Shown here piece after piece: positions 1 to 8,568 of a stretch of 54,415 nucleotides of DNA. The translations under genes were made by a program, and so were the position numbers. Below the pieces are notes generated by a model. That model was given only the letters and a program-made list of their open reading frames with translations. It made no database searches and had not been told where the DNA came from. Positions within the stretch are counted from its first letter, which is position 1. Each line of letters opens with the position of its first letter. Source of the DNA: Bacteroidaceae bacterium (GTDB taxonomy: Bacteria > Bacteroidota > Bacteroidia > Bacteroidales > Bacteroidaceae). Location: assembly GCA_017960985.1 (NCBI GenBank), contig JAGCYD010000073.1, positions 1 to 54,415 of the forward strand, written 5' to 3'.

Positions 1-1518
1 CGGGAAATGACGACATTTCTCAATCTGATTGCTGGCGACCCCGATGTTGCCCGTGTCCCCGTGATGATAGATTCCTCGGGCTGGGAGGTTATCGTGGCCG
101 GACTGAAATGTTTGCAGGGTAAGTGTGTTGTCAATAGTATCTCCCTAAAGGAAGGCGAGGAGAAGTTCCTGACACATGCTCGCGAATTGCGTCGTTATGG
201 CGCCGCCGTGGTGGTGATGCTCTTCGATGAAAAGGGACAGGCCACGACCTACGAGCGAAGGATAGAGGTGTGCAAAAGGGCTTATCGCCTATTGGTGGAT
301 AAGGCCAATTTCAATCCTTCAGATATTATATTCGACCCCAATGTGCTGGCTATTGCTACGGGCATTCCCGAGCACGATGGCTATGCACTCGATTTCATAC
401 GCACGATAGACTGGATTCGGGCGAACCTGCCGCAAGTACACATCAGTGGTGGTGTAAGTAATCTTTCGTTTGCCTTCCGTGGTAACAATTATATCCGCGA
501 AGCGATACATGCCGTGTTCCTCTATCATGCTCGTCGGCATGGTATGGATATGGCCATAGTCAATCCCGCTTCAAAGGTGATGTACGATGACATCCCAGCC
601 GATTTACTTGCATTGTTGGAGGATGTTATCCTGCGTCCCAGTGGCGAGGCACGGGAACGCTTGATAGAGGCTGCATCAAGCCTGTCATCCCTCCCGGAAC
701 AGAAGGAACAAGCAGATGCTTCCGTACATACCAGTGTGGCGGAACGACTTTCCAACGCATTAGTAAAGGGTATTAGCGACAATCTTGCCACCGACCTTGC
801 TGAGGCTCTGCAGGAATATCCCCGTGCTGTGGACATTATCGAAGGTCCGTTGATGGAGGGCATGAATGCCGTAGGGGAACTATTTGGGCAGGGAAAGATG
901 TTCTTGCCACAGGTGGTGAAGACGGCGCGTACGATGAAGCGTGCCGTGGAGATATTACAGCCCTACATCGAGGCGCAGAAGAAGGATGTGAAAAGTACAT
1001 CTGGCCGCGTACTTTTGGCAACGGTGAAGGGCGATGTACATGACATCGGAAAGAATATCGTGTCGGTGGTGATGTCTTGTAATGGATATGAGATAATCGA
1101 CCTTGGCGTAATGGTGCCAGCAGAGGAGATTGTGCAGAAAGCCATCGAGAAAAAGCCTGATATTATTGGTCTTTCGGGACTAATTACGCCCTCGCTCGAG
1201 GAAATGGTGCATGTCGTAGGACAACTGCGCGAGGCTGGCATTAAGGCTCCTGTTATGATTGGTGGGGCAACAACCAGTCCGCTGCACACGGCATTGAAAA
1301 TCGCCCCCGTATATGATGGTCCTGTGCTTTGGGTGAGAGATGCCAGTCAAAATGCTCCATTGGCAGCCCGTTTCCTTGATAAGGAAACCCGAGAGGAAGC
1401 TGCAGTCCAACTCCGAAACGAACAGCAACACCTGCGCAATAGGGAAGGGGAGAGTAATACTACAATTCTGCCATTGGAAGAGGCTCGCAAACGCAAACTC
1501 AATCTGTTCGATGAATAA
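1..1518 (+). CDS. metH: Cobalamin-dependent methionine synthase, 3' part (5' end outside window)
   Basis: The frame is open from base 1, so the N-terminal homocysteine-binding part lies upstream. What is visible is the pterin (methyl-THF) binding domain, then the four-helix cap and the B12-binding domain with the axial-ligand motif GDVHDIGKN (about bases 1030-1056) and the later SGLITPS and GGATTS segments. The enzyme moves the methyl group of 5-methyl-THF to homocysteine through cobalamin in the cytoplasm. The protein stops just after the linker that in E. coli MetH joins the B12 domain to the AdoMet activation domain. That domain is absent and the stop is at the domain border, so this looks like a natural short form, not damage. 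The stop overlaps the next folate gene by 8 bp. Confidence 0.93.
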   Translation, partial: REMTTFLNLIAGDPDVARVPVMIDSSGWEVIVAGLKCLQGKCVVNSISLKEGEEKFLTHARELRRYGAAVVVMLFDEKGQATTYERRIEVCKRAYRLLVDKANFNPSDIIFDPNVLAIATGIPEHDGYALDFIRTIDWIRANLPQVHISGGVSNLSFAFRGNNYIREAIHAVFLYHARRHGMDMAIVNPASKVMYDDIPADLLALLEDVILRPSGEARERLIEAASSLSSLPEQKEQADASVHTSVAERLSNALVKGISDNLATDLAEALQEYPRAVDIIEGPLMEGMNAVGELFGQGKMFLPQVVKTARTMKRAVEILQPYIEAQKKDVKSTSGRVLLATVKGDVHDIGKNIVSVVMSCNGYEIIDLGVMVPAEEIVQKAIEKKPDIIGLSGLITPSLEEMVHVVGQLREAGIKAPVMIGGATTSPLHTALKIAPVYDGPVLWVRDASQNAPLAARFLDKETREEAAVQLRNEQQHLRNREGESNTTILPLEEARKRKLNLFDE

Positions 1519-2050
1519 GGCACAACTCCGACAGCAAATTCGTCAGCAGAAGTCTATCCTTTTGCCGTCACAACTCGAGGATTGGTCGCAAGAGATATGT
1601 CTCCGTATCATGGCTATGCCTCGATGGAAGTGCGCCCATACCATACTTCTTTATCACGCCTTGCCCGATGAACCCAATTTACAACCGCTTCTAATCGAAG
1701 GTCTAAAAAAGGGGAAGCAGTTGCTTTTACCCGTTGTGGTTGGAGATCATCTCGTATTGAAATTCTATACTGGTGCGGCATCCATGCAAAAGGGAGCTTT
1801 TGGTATTCTCGAACCTGTTGGCGCGGAAATTCTCCGCTCTGCCTATGATGAAATAGACCTCGCGTTGGTGCCAGGTATGGCATTCGACGATGGTGGTCAT
1901 CGACTGGGGCGTGGACGAGGGTATTATGATAGATTGTTGCCATTGCTTTCTAAAACTTATAAACTGGGTGTTTGCTTCCCGTTTCAGTGTGTAGAGAAAC
2001 TACCTTTAGAGGCTCATGACATCAGTATGGACGAGGTGTGTACGGCTTGA
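1511..2050 (+). CDS. 5-formyltetrahydrofolate cyclo-ligase
   Basis: This 179-residue protein belongs to the 5-FTHF cyclo-ligase (MTHFS) family, which converts 5-formyl-THF to 5,10-methenyl-THF using ATP. The family signature [12 protein letters not shown] lies near the C-terminus, preceded by LVPGMAFD; the basic N-terminus (LRQQIRQQK) is also typical. The start is set at ATG 1511, which overlaps the metH stop (ATGAATAA). An earlier in-frame start at 1340 would add only sequence that overlaps metH in another frame. The overlap suggests translational coupling and a shared role in one-carbon metabolism. Confidence 0.9.
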   Translation: MNKAQLRQQIRQQKSILLPSQLEDWSQEICLRIMAMPRWKCAHTILLYHALPDEPNLQPLLIEGLKKGKQLLLPVVVGDHLVLKFYTGAASMQKGAFGILEPVGAEILRSAYDEIDLALVPGMAFDDGGHRLGRGRGYYDRLLPLLSKTYKLGVCFPFQCVEKLPLEAHDISMDEVCTA

Positions 2051-2122
2051 CGATAAATCCTCCTACGTGTGCGTACTATATTATTTGTATGGGAAAGGTG
2101 CTCAGGTTAAGGAATTATTTAT

Positions 2123-2130
2123 TATCTTTG
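2123..2130 (+). promoter_or_regulatory. Bacteroidetes -7 element upstream of pfp
   Basis: TATCTTTG matches TAnnTTTG and lies about 39 bp before the pfp start codon. No good -33 TTTG is present 19-21 bp upstream, so only half of the promoter is recognisable. Confidence 0.5.
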
Positions 2131-2168
2131 TGGCGAAATTAGGAATAGAACTTTAATAACAAATTCAA

Positions 2169-3818
2169 ATGGAAAAGAGTGCATTGCAGATTGCACGAGC
2201 CGCGTATCAGCCCAAGCTGCCGAAGGCTCTGCAGGGACCAGTGAAGGTTAAAGAGGGTGCTGCTACCCAGAGTGTAGGTAACCAAGAGGAAATCAAGGCT
2301 TTGTTTCCCAATACATACGGAATGCCTGTGGTTGAATTCGTGGCTGCTGAAAGTGAGAACAACGCGCCGATAAATGTGGGTATCATCCTTTCGGGTGGTC
2401 AGGCTCCTGGTGGACATAATGTCATCAGCGGTCTGTACGATGGTGTGAAAAGCCTGAACAAGGACTCTAAACTCTATGGATTCTTGATGGGTCCTGGCGG
2501 TTTGGTGGACCACAAATATGTGGAGTTTACCGACGAGTTCATCGACGAATATCGCAACACAGGTGGTTTTGACATCATTGGTTCTGGTCGTACAAAGTTG
2601 GAGAAGGAAGCCCAGTTTGAGAGCGGTATTGAGATTCTGCGTAAGTTGGGTATCAAGGCTTTAGTGATTATCGGTGGTGACGATTCAAATACGAATGCTT
2701 GTGTACTGGCAGAATACTACGCAGCCAAGAAGTATGGCGTGCAAGTCATTGGTTGTCCCAAGACTATTGACGGCGACCTGAAGAACGAGCAGATTGAGAC
2801 CTCTTTCGGTTTTGATACCGCTTGCAAGACCTATTCGGAATTGATTGGTAACATCCAGCGCGACTGTAACTCGGCTCGCAAATATTGGCACTTTATCAAG
2901 TTGATGGGTCGCTCGGCAAGTCATATTGCGCTGGAGTGTGCTTTGCAGACACAGCCCAATGTATGTCTTATCAGTGAGGAAGTAGAGCAGAAGCAGATGT
3001 CGTTGGACGATGTGGTTACCTACATTGCCAAGGCTGTTGCCGATCGTGCTGCCGATGGTAACAACTTCGGTACTGTACTTATTCCCGAAGGCTTGATTGA
3101 ATTTATTCCTGCCATTAAGAAACTGATTGCACAGTTAAACGAAGTGCTGACAGACCCAACAACAGGTGAACCACGCGAGTTCAAGAGTGCCGACGAGCAG
3201 ATTGCATTTGTGAAGAGCAACATTACGAAGGAGAACCTTGCGGTATTGGAAAGCCTCCCCGCAGATGTTGCCCGTCAGCTTTGTCTCGACCGCGACCCCC
3301 ACGGAAATGTACAGGTTTCACTGATTGAGACTGAAAAGTTGCTGAGTCATATGGTAGGCGCCAAACTGGCAGAGTGGAAGAAGCAAGGCAAGTATGTAGG
3401 TAAGTTTGGTACACAGCATCACTTCTTCGGTTACGAAGGTCGTTGTGCTGCTCCTTCGAACTACGATGCAGACTACTGCTATAGTTTGGGTTATAATGCA
3501 AGCCGTCTGATTTCCAATGGTAAGACGGGTTATATGTCAGTCATTCGCAACACTACGGCACCTGCTGCTGAGTGGATTGCCGGTGGTGTGCCCATCACGA
3601 TGATGATGAACATCGAGCGTCGTAATGGTGCCAATAAGCCCGTTATCCGCAAGGCTCTGGTAGAACTGGATGGTGCTCCTTTCAAGTATTTTGCCTCGAA
3701 GCGCGCAGAGTGGGCTCGCAAGACCAGTTATGTATATCCTGGTCCTATCCAGTACTTCGGTCCCACGGAAGTGTGCGACCAGTGCACTAAGACTCTTGCA
3801 TTGGAGCAAGGAAAGTAA
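2169..3818 (+). CDS. pfp: Diphosphate--fructose-6-phosphate 1-phosphotransferase (PPi-PFK, long form)
   Basis: This 549-residue protein has the length of the long PPi-dependent phosphofructokinases. It interconverts fructose-6-phosphate and fructose-1,6-bisphosphate using pyrophosphate, a reversible glycolytic step. Motifs seen: GGQAPGGHN near residue 76, GGDDSNTNA near 169, PKTIDGDL near 197 and MGRSASHI near 246. The Asp in GGDDS and the Lys in PKTIDGD are the residues that in this family mark PPi rather than ATP use. It is probably monocistronic or joined with the lysozyme gene 17-44 bp downstream. Confidence 0.95.
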   Translation: MEKSALQIARAAYQPKLPKALQGPVKVKEGAATQSVGNQEEIKALFPNTYGMPVVEFVAAESENNAPINVGIILSGGQAPGGHNVISGLYDGVKSLNKDSKLYGFLMGPGGLVDHKYVEFTDEFIDEYRNTGGFDIIGSGRTKLEKEAQFESGIEILRKLGIKALVIIGGDDSNTNACVLAEYYAAKKYGVQVIGCPKTIDGDLKNEQIETSFGFDTACKTYSELIGNIQRDCNSARKYWHFIKLMGRSASHIALECALQTQPNVCLISEEVEQKQMSLDDVVTYIAKAVADRAADGNNFGTVLIPEGLIEFIPAIKKLIAQLNEVLTDPTTGEPREFKSADEQIAFVKSNITKENLAVLESLPADVARQLCLDRDPHGNVQVSLIETEKLLSHMVGAKLAEWKKQGKYVGKFGTQHHFFGYEGRCAAPSNYDADYCYSLGYNASRLISNGKTGYMSVIRNTTAPAAEWIAGGVPITMMMNIERRNGANKPVIRKALVELDGAPFKYFASKRAEWARKTSYVYPGPIQYFGPTEVCDQCTKTLALEQGK

Positions 3819-3862
3819 TCTATAACTGAGATTATTTGGCTAATCAGTCAAGAAAGAAAAGT

Positions 3863-4678
3863 ATGAAGCGGAGCCGCCCGAAGCGTAGAAAATCGGGCGG
3901 CTCGCTTTTACCGTCGTGGTGGGGCATTTTAATAGGGGTGTTCCTGACGATAGGGGTATGTGCATTGGGATTTTGGTATTTCTTTGTGTCACCGACTTCA
4001 TTTCGTTGGGCTGCCTTTGAAGGCAAAACTGATTGGCCGGAAGGCTATGAGGTGGCAGGCATCGATATTAGTCACCACCAAGCAAATATCGACTGGGACC
4101 GTTTGCGCAATTGCAATGTCGATGGTCAGCCAATACGCTTCGTAATCATCAAAGGAACGGAAGGGACGGATTTATTTGACGAGAACTTCAACGACAACTT
4201 CCATTGGGCACGACAGAACGAACTTGTACGCGGAGCATATCACTTCTTTTTGCCCGATAAAGATGTTGTGCGCCAAGCCGACTTCTTTCTTAAGCAGGTG
4301 CATCTTTTAGAGGGTGACCTGCCACCCATATTGGATGTGGAGTTGAGAGGGCGGAAACCATTGTCTGATTTCCGATGTGATGTGTTAAAGTGGCTTTGCA
4401 AGGTTGAGGCTGTGTATGGTGTAAAGCCAATCCTTTATACTTCTTATAAATTTAAGGAAGATTATCTGGATGGTCCCGAATTTGCTGATTATCCACTTTG
4501 GGTAGCTCACTATGAAAAAAAACTGGGTTATAAGGGTGAGTGGGTAATATGGCAGTTCTCAGACCGTGGCAAGGTAGATGGAATCCGTGGTAGGGTGGAC
4601 TTTGATATCTTTAATGGAGATTTGCGTGCTCTCCATGATTTGACACTCCGTCCAAATATGGCCGAACCTACCGAATAA
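3863..4678 (+). CDS. GH25 family lysozyme, membrane-anchored
   Basis: This is a glycoside hydrolase family 25 (Chalaropsis-type muramidase) protein that would cleave the glycan strand of peptidoglycan. After a Lys/Arg-rich cytoplasmic tip comes one hydrophobic segment (WWGILIGVFLTIGVCALGFW), then the catalytic domain opening with GIDISHHQ and containing the acidic pair in ILDVE and the late WQFSD motif. The N-terminal segment is not followed by a clear cleavage site, so it may act as an anchor facing the periplasm. I chose ATG 3863, preceded by an A-rich stretch; a TTG start at 3836 in the same frame is the alternative and would add nine residues. Confidence 0.88.
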   Translation: MKRSRPKRRKSGGSLLPSWWGILIGVFLTIGVCALGFWYFFVSPTSFRWAAFEGKTDWPEGYEVAGIDISHHQANIDWDRLRNCNVDGQPIRFVIIKGTEGTDLFDENFNDNFHWARQNELVRGAYHFFLPDKDVVRQADFFLKQVHLLEGDLPPILDVELRGRKPLSDFRCDVLKWLCKVEAVYGVKPILYTSYKFKEDYLDGPEFADYPLWVAHYEKKLGYKGEWVIWQFSDRGKVDGIRGRVDFDIFNGDLRALHDLTLRPNMAEPTE

Positions 4679-4689
4679 CATAAGCAATG

Positions 4690-5532
4690 CTATTCCCTAA
4701 CCATTTCGAGCATAGCCCATTCGTCGTCTTGTTTTTTGCGATTGATTTTTAGCCCGAATTCTTTGCCTCTATCCGATAATAAGGCTATATCGTCAATAAG
4801 AAATCCGCTCAGAATCAATCGCCCGCCTTTGGCTAATGCTTGGGCGAAGCGAGGCATATCGGCCAATAGAATATTTCGGTTGATGTTTGCTATCAATAGG
4901 TCGTAAGTCTGGTTTTGAGGTAAAATGCTGGCATCACCTTCGAGTACGGAGATGTTGTCTATTCCATTCAGTTTGGCGTTTGTTATCGTGTTCTCTACGC
5001 TCCACGGGTCAATGTCGTAAGCAAAAACATTGTTTGCTCCGCACATGGATGCTAGTATTCCCAAAACTCCAGTTCCGCAGCCAGCATCAATCACCTTTAA
5101 TCCATTCATAGGCATTTGACATAGATGTCGCAGAATCATTCTTGTCGTCGCATGTGAACCTGTGCCAAAAGCCATTTTGGGGTTGATGATGATGTCGTAT
5201 TTGCACGGAGGTACATCCTTGTGCCGTTCGTCGTGAATGCAAACCAAATCGTCCATGGCGACAGGCTCGAATCCTTCCTCCTCCCATTGCTGATTCCAGT
5301 CCTCATCTGGCGCATCTGCTACTTGGTATTGTATATCATAACTATGCCTAAAGTCTTTTACAATTCGTATGACTTCTTCTTTGTTGTAGGCATTCTGTGG
5401 TACATATCCCACGAATCCGTCCGCTGTTGGAACGAAAGCCTCGAAACCACATGCCCCCAGCATGTTCTCTAAGATGTCCGCAATCATTTCGCGATACGGA
5501 GAGATATGAAAATCTAACTGAAAATACTTCAT
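4690..5532 (-). CDS. prmA: Ribosomal protein L11 methyltransferase
   Basis: This 280-residue SAM-dependent methyltransferase should trimethylate ribosomal protein L11. The family block AFGTGSHATT is at residues 121-130, the SAM-binding motif DAGCGTG at 149-155, the acidic residue in AYDIDPW follows, and the catalytic-region motif IANINRNIL comes later. It is convergent with the lysozyme gene. On the minus strand TAATTTTG (plus-strand 5541-5548) fits a -7 element just upstream of the start codon, without a clear -33 partner. Confidence 0.95.
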   Translation of the reverse strand: MKYFQLDFHISPYREMIADILENMLGACGFEAFVPTADGFVGYVPQNAYNKEEVIRIVKDFRHSYDIQYQVADAPDEDWNQQWEEEGFEPVAMDDLVCIHDERHKDVPPCKYDIIINPKMAFGTGSHATTRMILRHLCQMPMNGLKVIDAGCGTGVLGILASMCGANNVFAYDIDPWSVENTITNAKLNGIDNISVLEGDASILPQNQTYDLLIANINRNILLADMPRFAQALAKGGRLILSGFLIDDIALLSDRGKEFGLKINRKKQDDEWAMLEMVRE

Positions 5533-5599
5533 AGCAGGGGCAAAATTACAAAAAAATGTTTATTTGGGGGATTTTCCTCTTCAAAATCGGGTTATTCCC

Positions 5600-5630
5600 C
5601 TTGACTTCACATAAAAAGGTAGTAAATTTG
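5600..5630 (+). promoter_or_regulatory. Bacteroidetes-type promoter for the 5661 gene
   Basis: CTTG at 5600-5603 and TAAATTTG at 5623-5630 are separated by 19 bp, matching the -33/-7 layout of the primary sigma factor of Bacteroidetes. The start codon follows 30 bp downstream. Confidence 0.7.
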
Positions 5631-5660
5631 CCACAGATAAACTTTTAGAACGAATAAGCT

Positions 5661-6674
5661 ATGAAGACAAGAACATTCTTTTGGCTGATGGTGGCAATGA
5701 TGCCCATCTTCGTATTCGCACAGAGCGACGATATGTATTTCGTTCCCAAGAAGAAAAGCAAGAATGCACAGGTTGTGGAACAGAAGAATACCGTTCCGTC
5801 ACGCGAAACCCTGCATGTTCAGGATGATTACGACACATGCAACTATTATATGGGAGCCTTGCGTGATGTTGATGAGTACAATCGCCGTAATCCTTCAGGC
5901 AAGTACATCACCATCATTGCAGATGCTGATACCTTTCAAATAGACGAGAATCGTCTTGTTCTCGACGAACAGGGCAACTATGTTCTTAGTCAGGGCAATA
6001 CTGAGGCCGAATCTCTATTGTATCAGCCTCAAGCCGATGATTATGCCTATTCAGCGCGTCTCTCGCGCTTCCATGGCTATGGCTATCCTTATTCTTACTA
6101 TGACTATACCCTGTATGACCCTTGGTACTACGATTCTTGGTACTACAATCCCTATTACTATGGCTATCGTGGGTGGTATGGTGGTTGGCATGGCTACTAT
6201 AGTTGGTACGACCCTTGGTATTATGGCTATGGATATGGGCCAGGTTGGTATCATTATCCATATACTTCGTACCATCACCACCATCACCCTATTGCAGGTG
6301 GTGGTACACCCCATCGTAATTTCAACGGCGGTCGTGGATATACGGCAGGACGCACTGTCACGCGCAATGGAAATACGCGACAGTCGAACATGGGTCGTGC
6401 AGCACGCGTCAATACCAGCCGAACGACAGAGGGTAGCCGCTATTCTTCGGCACCAGCCAGCCGTTCGAATGCTCCATCTACATCATCGCATTCTTCTTCG
6501 CGAACATCTTCGCGTAGCAGTTCCTCTTCTTCTCGTAGTTCGATGTCCTCAGGTAGTTCATCCCGTAGCAGTTCCTTCGGAGGTGGTCGTAGTGGAGGTT
6601 TCTCAGGCGGCGGCCGTAGCAGTGGTGGCGGAGGCTTCTCCAGTGGTGGCAGTCGTGGAGGCGGCAGAAGATAA
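5661..6674 (+). CDS. Secreted low-complexity protein (Tyr/Trp-rich, Ser-rich, Gly/Arg-rich)
   Basis: I do not recognise a named family. The 337-residue protein has a signal peptide ending near AQSDD, a moderately complex region to about residue 130, then a stretch dominated by Tyr, Trp, Gly and Asp-Pro (WYYDSWYYNPYYYGYRGWYG type), a run of five His, a Ser/Arg-rich tract and a Gly/Ser/Arg C-terminus. The composition suggests an exported, possibly surface-associated, disordered protein. Antisense open frames over this region arise from the biased composition. The following gene begins 35 bp downstream after a heptameric repeat, so the two may be cotranscribed. Confidence 0.8.
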   Translation: MKTRTFFWLMVAMMPIFVFAQSDDMYFVPKKKSKNAQVVEQKNTVPSRETLHVQDDYDTCNYYMGALRDVDEYNRRNPSGKYITIIADADTFQIDENRLVLDEQGNYVLSQGNTEAESLLYQPQADDYAYSARLSRFHGYGYPYSYYDYTLYDPWYYDSWYYNPYYYGYRGWYGGWHGYYSWYDPWYYGYGYGPGWYHYPYTSYHHHHHPIAGGGTPHRNFNGGRGYTAGRTVTRNGNTRQSNMGRAARVNTSRTTEGSRYSSAPASRSNAPSTSSHSSSRTSSRSSSSSSRSSMSSGSSSRSSSFGGGRSGGFSGGGRSSGGGGFSSGGSRGGGRR

Positions 6675-6705
6675 TTCATAATTTTCAAATCATAATTCAT
6701 CATAA
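6671..6705. repeat. Degenerate 7-bp tandem repeat filling the intergenic spacer
   Basis: Units ATAATTC, ATAATTT, TCAAATC, ATAATTC and ATCATAA follow each other at exactly 7 bp. They start in the last bases of the upstream gene and end 5 bp before the next start codon. Confidence 0.7.
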
Positions 6706-6709
6706 AAAT

Positions 6710-8290
6710 ATGAAGCGTTTTTATCTAATGGTTGCGTTGCTGGCAGCAACAACCATCGCACAAGCACAAGATACTTATCTCAACGACCGTGTGACAGCCA
6801 CGGACGATGTTATCGGAACAGCCCGTTATGTAGGTATGGGCGGCGCTCTTGGAGCCCTTGGTGCAGATCTCTCTGTCATGAGTAGCAATCCTGCTGGAAC
6901 AGGACTTTATCGGAAAAGCGATGTCGCCATCAGTTTTGGTGCTGTTGTTCCTACGGGCGGTGGTTGGGATTCCAACGATGCTTCTTCCTATGGCGAGAAA
7001 CTTGCCCGTGCCAGCTTCGACCAACTCGGTTTTCTCTGGAGCATGAAGGGTAGTGGAGATGTGATGAAATATGTGAACCTCGGCATCAACTACCAGAAGA
7101 AAGCCAATTTCAATCAAGGTTTCTTTGCTGACAATCTCAATTTGGGAGGTCTATCACAGATGGATCAACTGGCAGAATTGGCAGGAAACAATGAATATAC
7201 CTATGCTACGGATTTCAACCTGGCAGGCTTGGCCACGGATAATGGCTATTTGTCTCAAGATGCTCAGGGATATTTTAATCCTTATCGTGGCGAAAGAGGT
7301 TTCTATACCCGCCATCAGAAAGGTTCACTTCAGGCATTCGACATCAATGTCTCGTTTAATCTAAAAGACCGTTTCTACACAGGTTTTACATTTGGTCTGG
7401 ATCATGTGGATTATAATTCTTGGAGTTCCTATTCCGAGCAGAATCAGGATAATGGTGGAGTTATAGGTGATTATACATTGTACAACGACCGTGAAATTGA
7501 CGGTACGGGTATCAATGCCAAGTTCGGTTTTATTTTCCGCCCCATTGAAGAGAGTCCCCTTCGTGTAGGACTTGCTGTTGAAACTCCCACATGGTATCGT
7601 CTAAAGAATAGCACACTCTTTGACCTGACTGATAATGTGGCAAATACTAGTACGAAGACCCTGGAAAGTTACATTGAATATGTTGTCCGTACACCTTGGC
7701 GCGCTCGTCTTAGTGTCGGTTCTACGGTAGGTGAGAAATTGGCTTGGGGCATCGAGTACGAATATGCCAATGCAGCCAATACTAAGATGGGATATCCCAA
7801 GTACGATGATAATGACCCGAATCATAGTTCTCTGTCCAGTACAAAGGATGCCGCAATGAACCAACTCACGAAAAACATGATGCAAGGGCAGCATACCATC
7901 AAGGCTGGTCTGGAATACAAGCCGACGAGTTCTTTTGCACTCCGCGCTGGCTACAACTATATCACCAGCCGATATAAGGACAATCCCAGTTTCGACCAGT
8001 TCAGTACCGATTCTTATGCGATGGATTACGCCACGAGTACCGACTTCATGACACTTGGCGCAACGAATATCATTACCTGTGGTGTTGGTTATAAATATAA
8101 GAAGTTCTATGTCGATTTGGCTTACAAATATCGTATGCAAGATGCCAGATTCTATGCTTTCGACACCAGTTATACTTCTGGCACTCAGTTTTCGACGGAC
8201 AATCCACAGTTGGCAAATGCTTCCATCAATCCTGTAGAACTTGACCTGAATCGTCATCAGATTACATGTTCTCTTGGCTTTAAGTTCTAA
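6710..8290 (+). CDS. OMPP1/FadL-like outer membrane transport protein
   Basis: The 526-residue protein has a signal peptide (MKRFYLM...IAQAQ) followed by GTARYVGMGGALGALGADLS and NPAGTGLYR, the N-terminal signature of FadL/OMPP1-type barrels in Bacteroidetes, which are often annotated as hemin receptors. The rest alternates aromatic beta strands and ends with Phe (LGFKF), as expected for a BAM substrate. It would form a barrel in the outer membrane for a hydrophobic or unknown small substrate; the substrate cannot be read from the sequence. A strong terminator follows at once. Confidence 0.82.
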   Translation: MKRFYLMVALLAATTIAQAQDTYLNDRVTATDDVIGTARYVGMGGALGALGADLSVMSSNPAGTGLYRKSDVAISFGAVVPTGGGWDSNDASSYGEKLARASFDQLGFLWSMKGSGDVMKYVNLGINYQKKANFNQGFFADNLNLGGLSQMDQLAELAGNNEYTYATDFNLAGLATDNGYLSQDAQGYFNPYRGERGFYTRHQKGSLQAFDINVSFNLKDRFYTGFTFGLDHVDYNSWSSYSEQNQDNGGVIGDYTLYNDREIDGTGINAKFGFIFRPIEESPLRVGLAVETPTWYRLKNSTLFDLTDNVANTSTKTLESYIEYVVRTPWRARLSVGSTVGEKLAWGIEYEYANAANTKMGYPKYDDNDPNHSSLSSTKDAAMNQLTKNMMQGQHTIKAGLEYKPTSSFALRAGYNYITSRYKDNPSFDQFSTDSYAMDYATSTDFMTLGATNIITCGVGYKYKKFYVDLAYKYRMQDARFYAFDTSYTSGTQFSTDNPQLANASINPVELDLNRHQITCSLGFKF

Positions 8291-8310
8291 ACGGAAGCCA
8301 CTTCCGAGAA

Positions 8311-8346
8311 AAAGTCCCGTGAAAGTATTGTCACGGGACTTTTTTT
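8311..8346 (+). terminator. Rho-independent terminator after the FadL-like gene
   Basis: Perfect 10-bp stem AGTCCCGTGA (8313-8322) / TCACGGGACT (8331-8340) with an 8-base loop, followed by six T. Confidence 0.92.
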
Positions 8347-8439
8347 GTTTCCAAATTGCACGCTGAGTGTATATACGATCATTATACGGCCACTTTTGTA
8401 AGCGAAATGATGGCTTGTGTGGATTAATTCAACGAAAAG

Positions 8440-8471
8440 TTTGTAAATGCTTACATTTTGTCGTACCTTTG
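8440..8471 (+). promoter_or_regulatory. Consensus Bacteroidetes promoter for the 1656-residue protein
   Basis: TTTG at 8440-8443 and TACCTTTG at 8464-8471 with a 20-bp spacer. The roughly 90-nt leader that follows contains three GATAAGGT-like direct repeats at about 8521-8543, just before the start codon at 8569. Confidence 0.85.
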
Positions 8472-8568
8472 CGCGCGATTTATGACACGAGTTTCCATGT
8501 TATCAAGACTCGTAATAAGCGTGATAAGGTGATAAGGTGATAAGATTGTTATACATTATATATATATT

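Noticed and set aside
5956-6703. Several open frames on both strands over the low-complexity secreted protein
   Set aside because: They consist of Met/Ile/Thr or Pro runs produced by the repetitive codons of the real gene.
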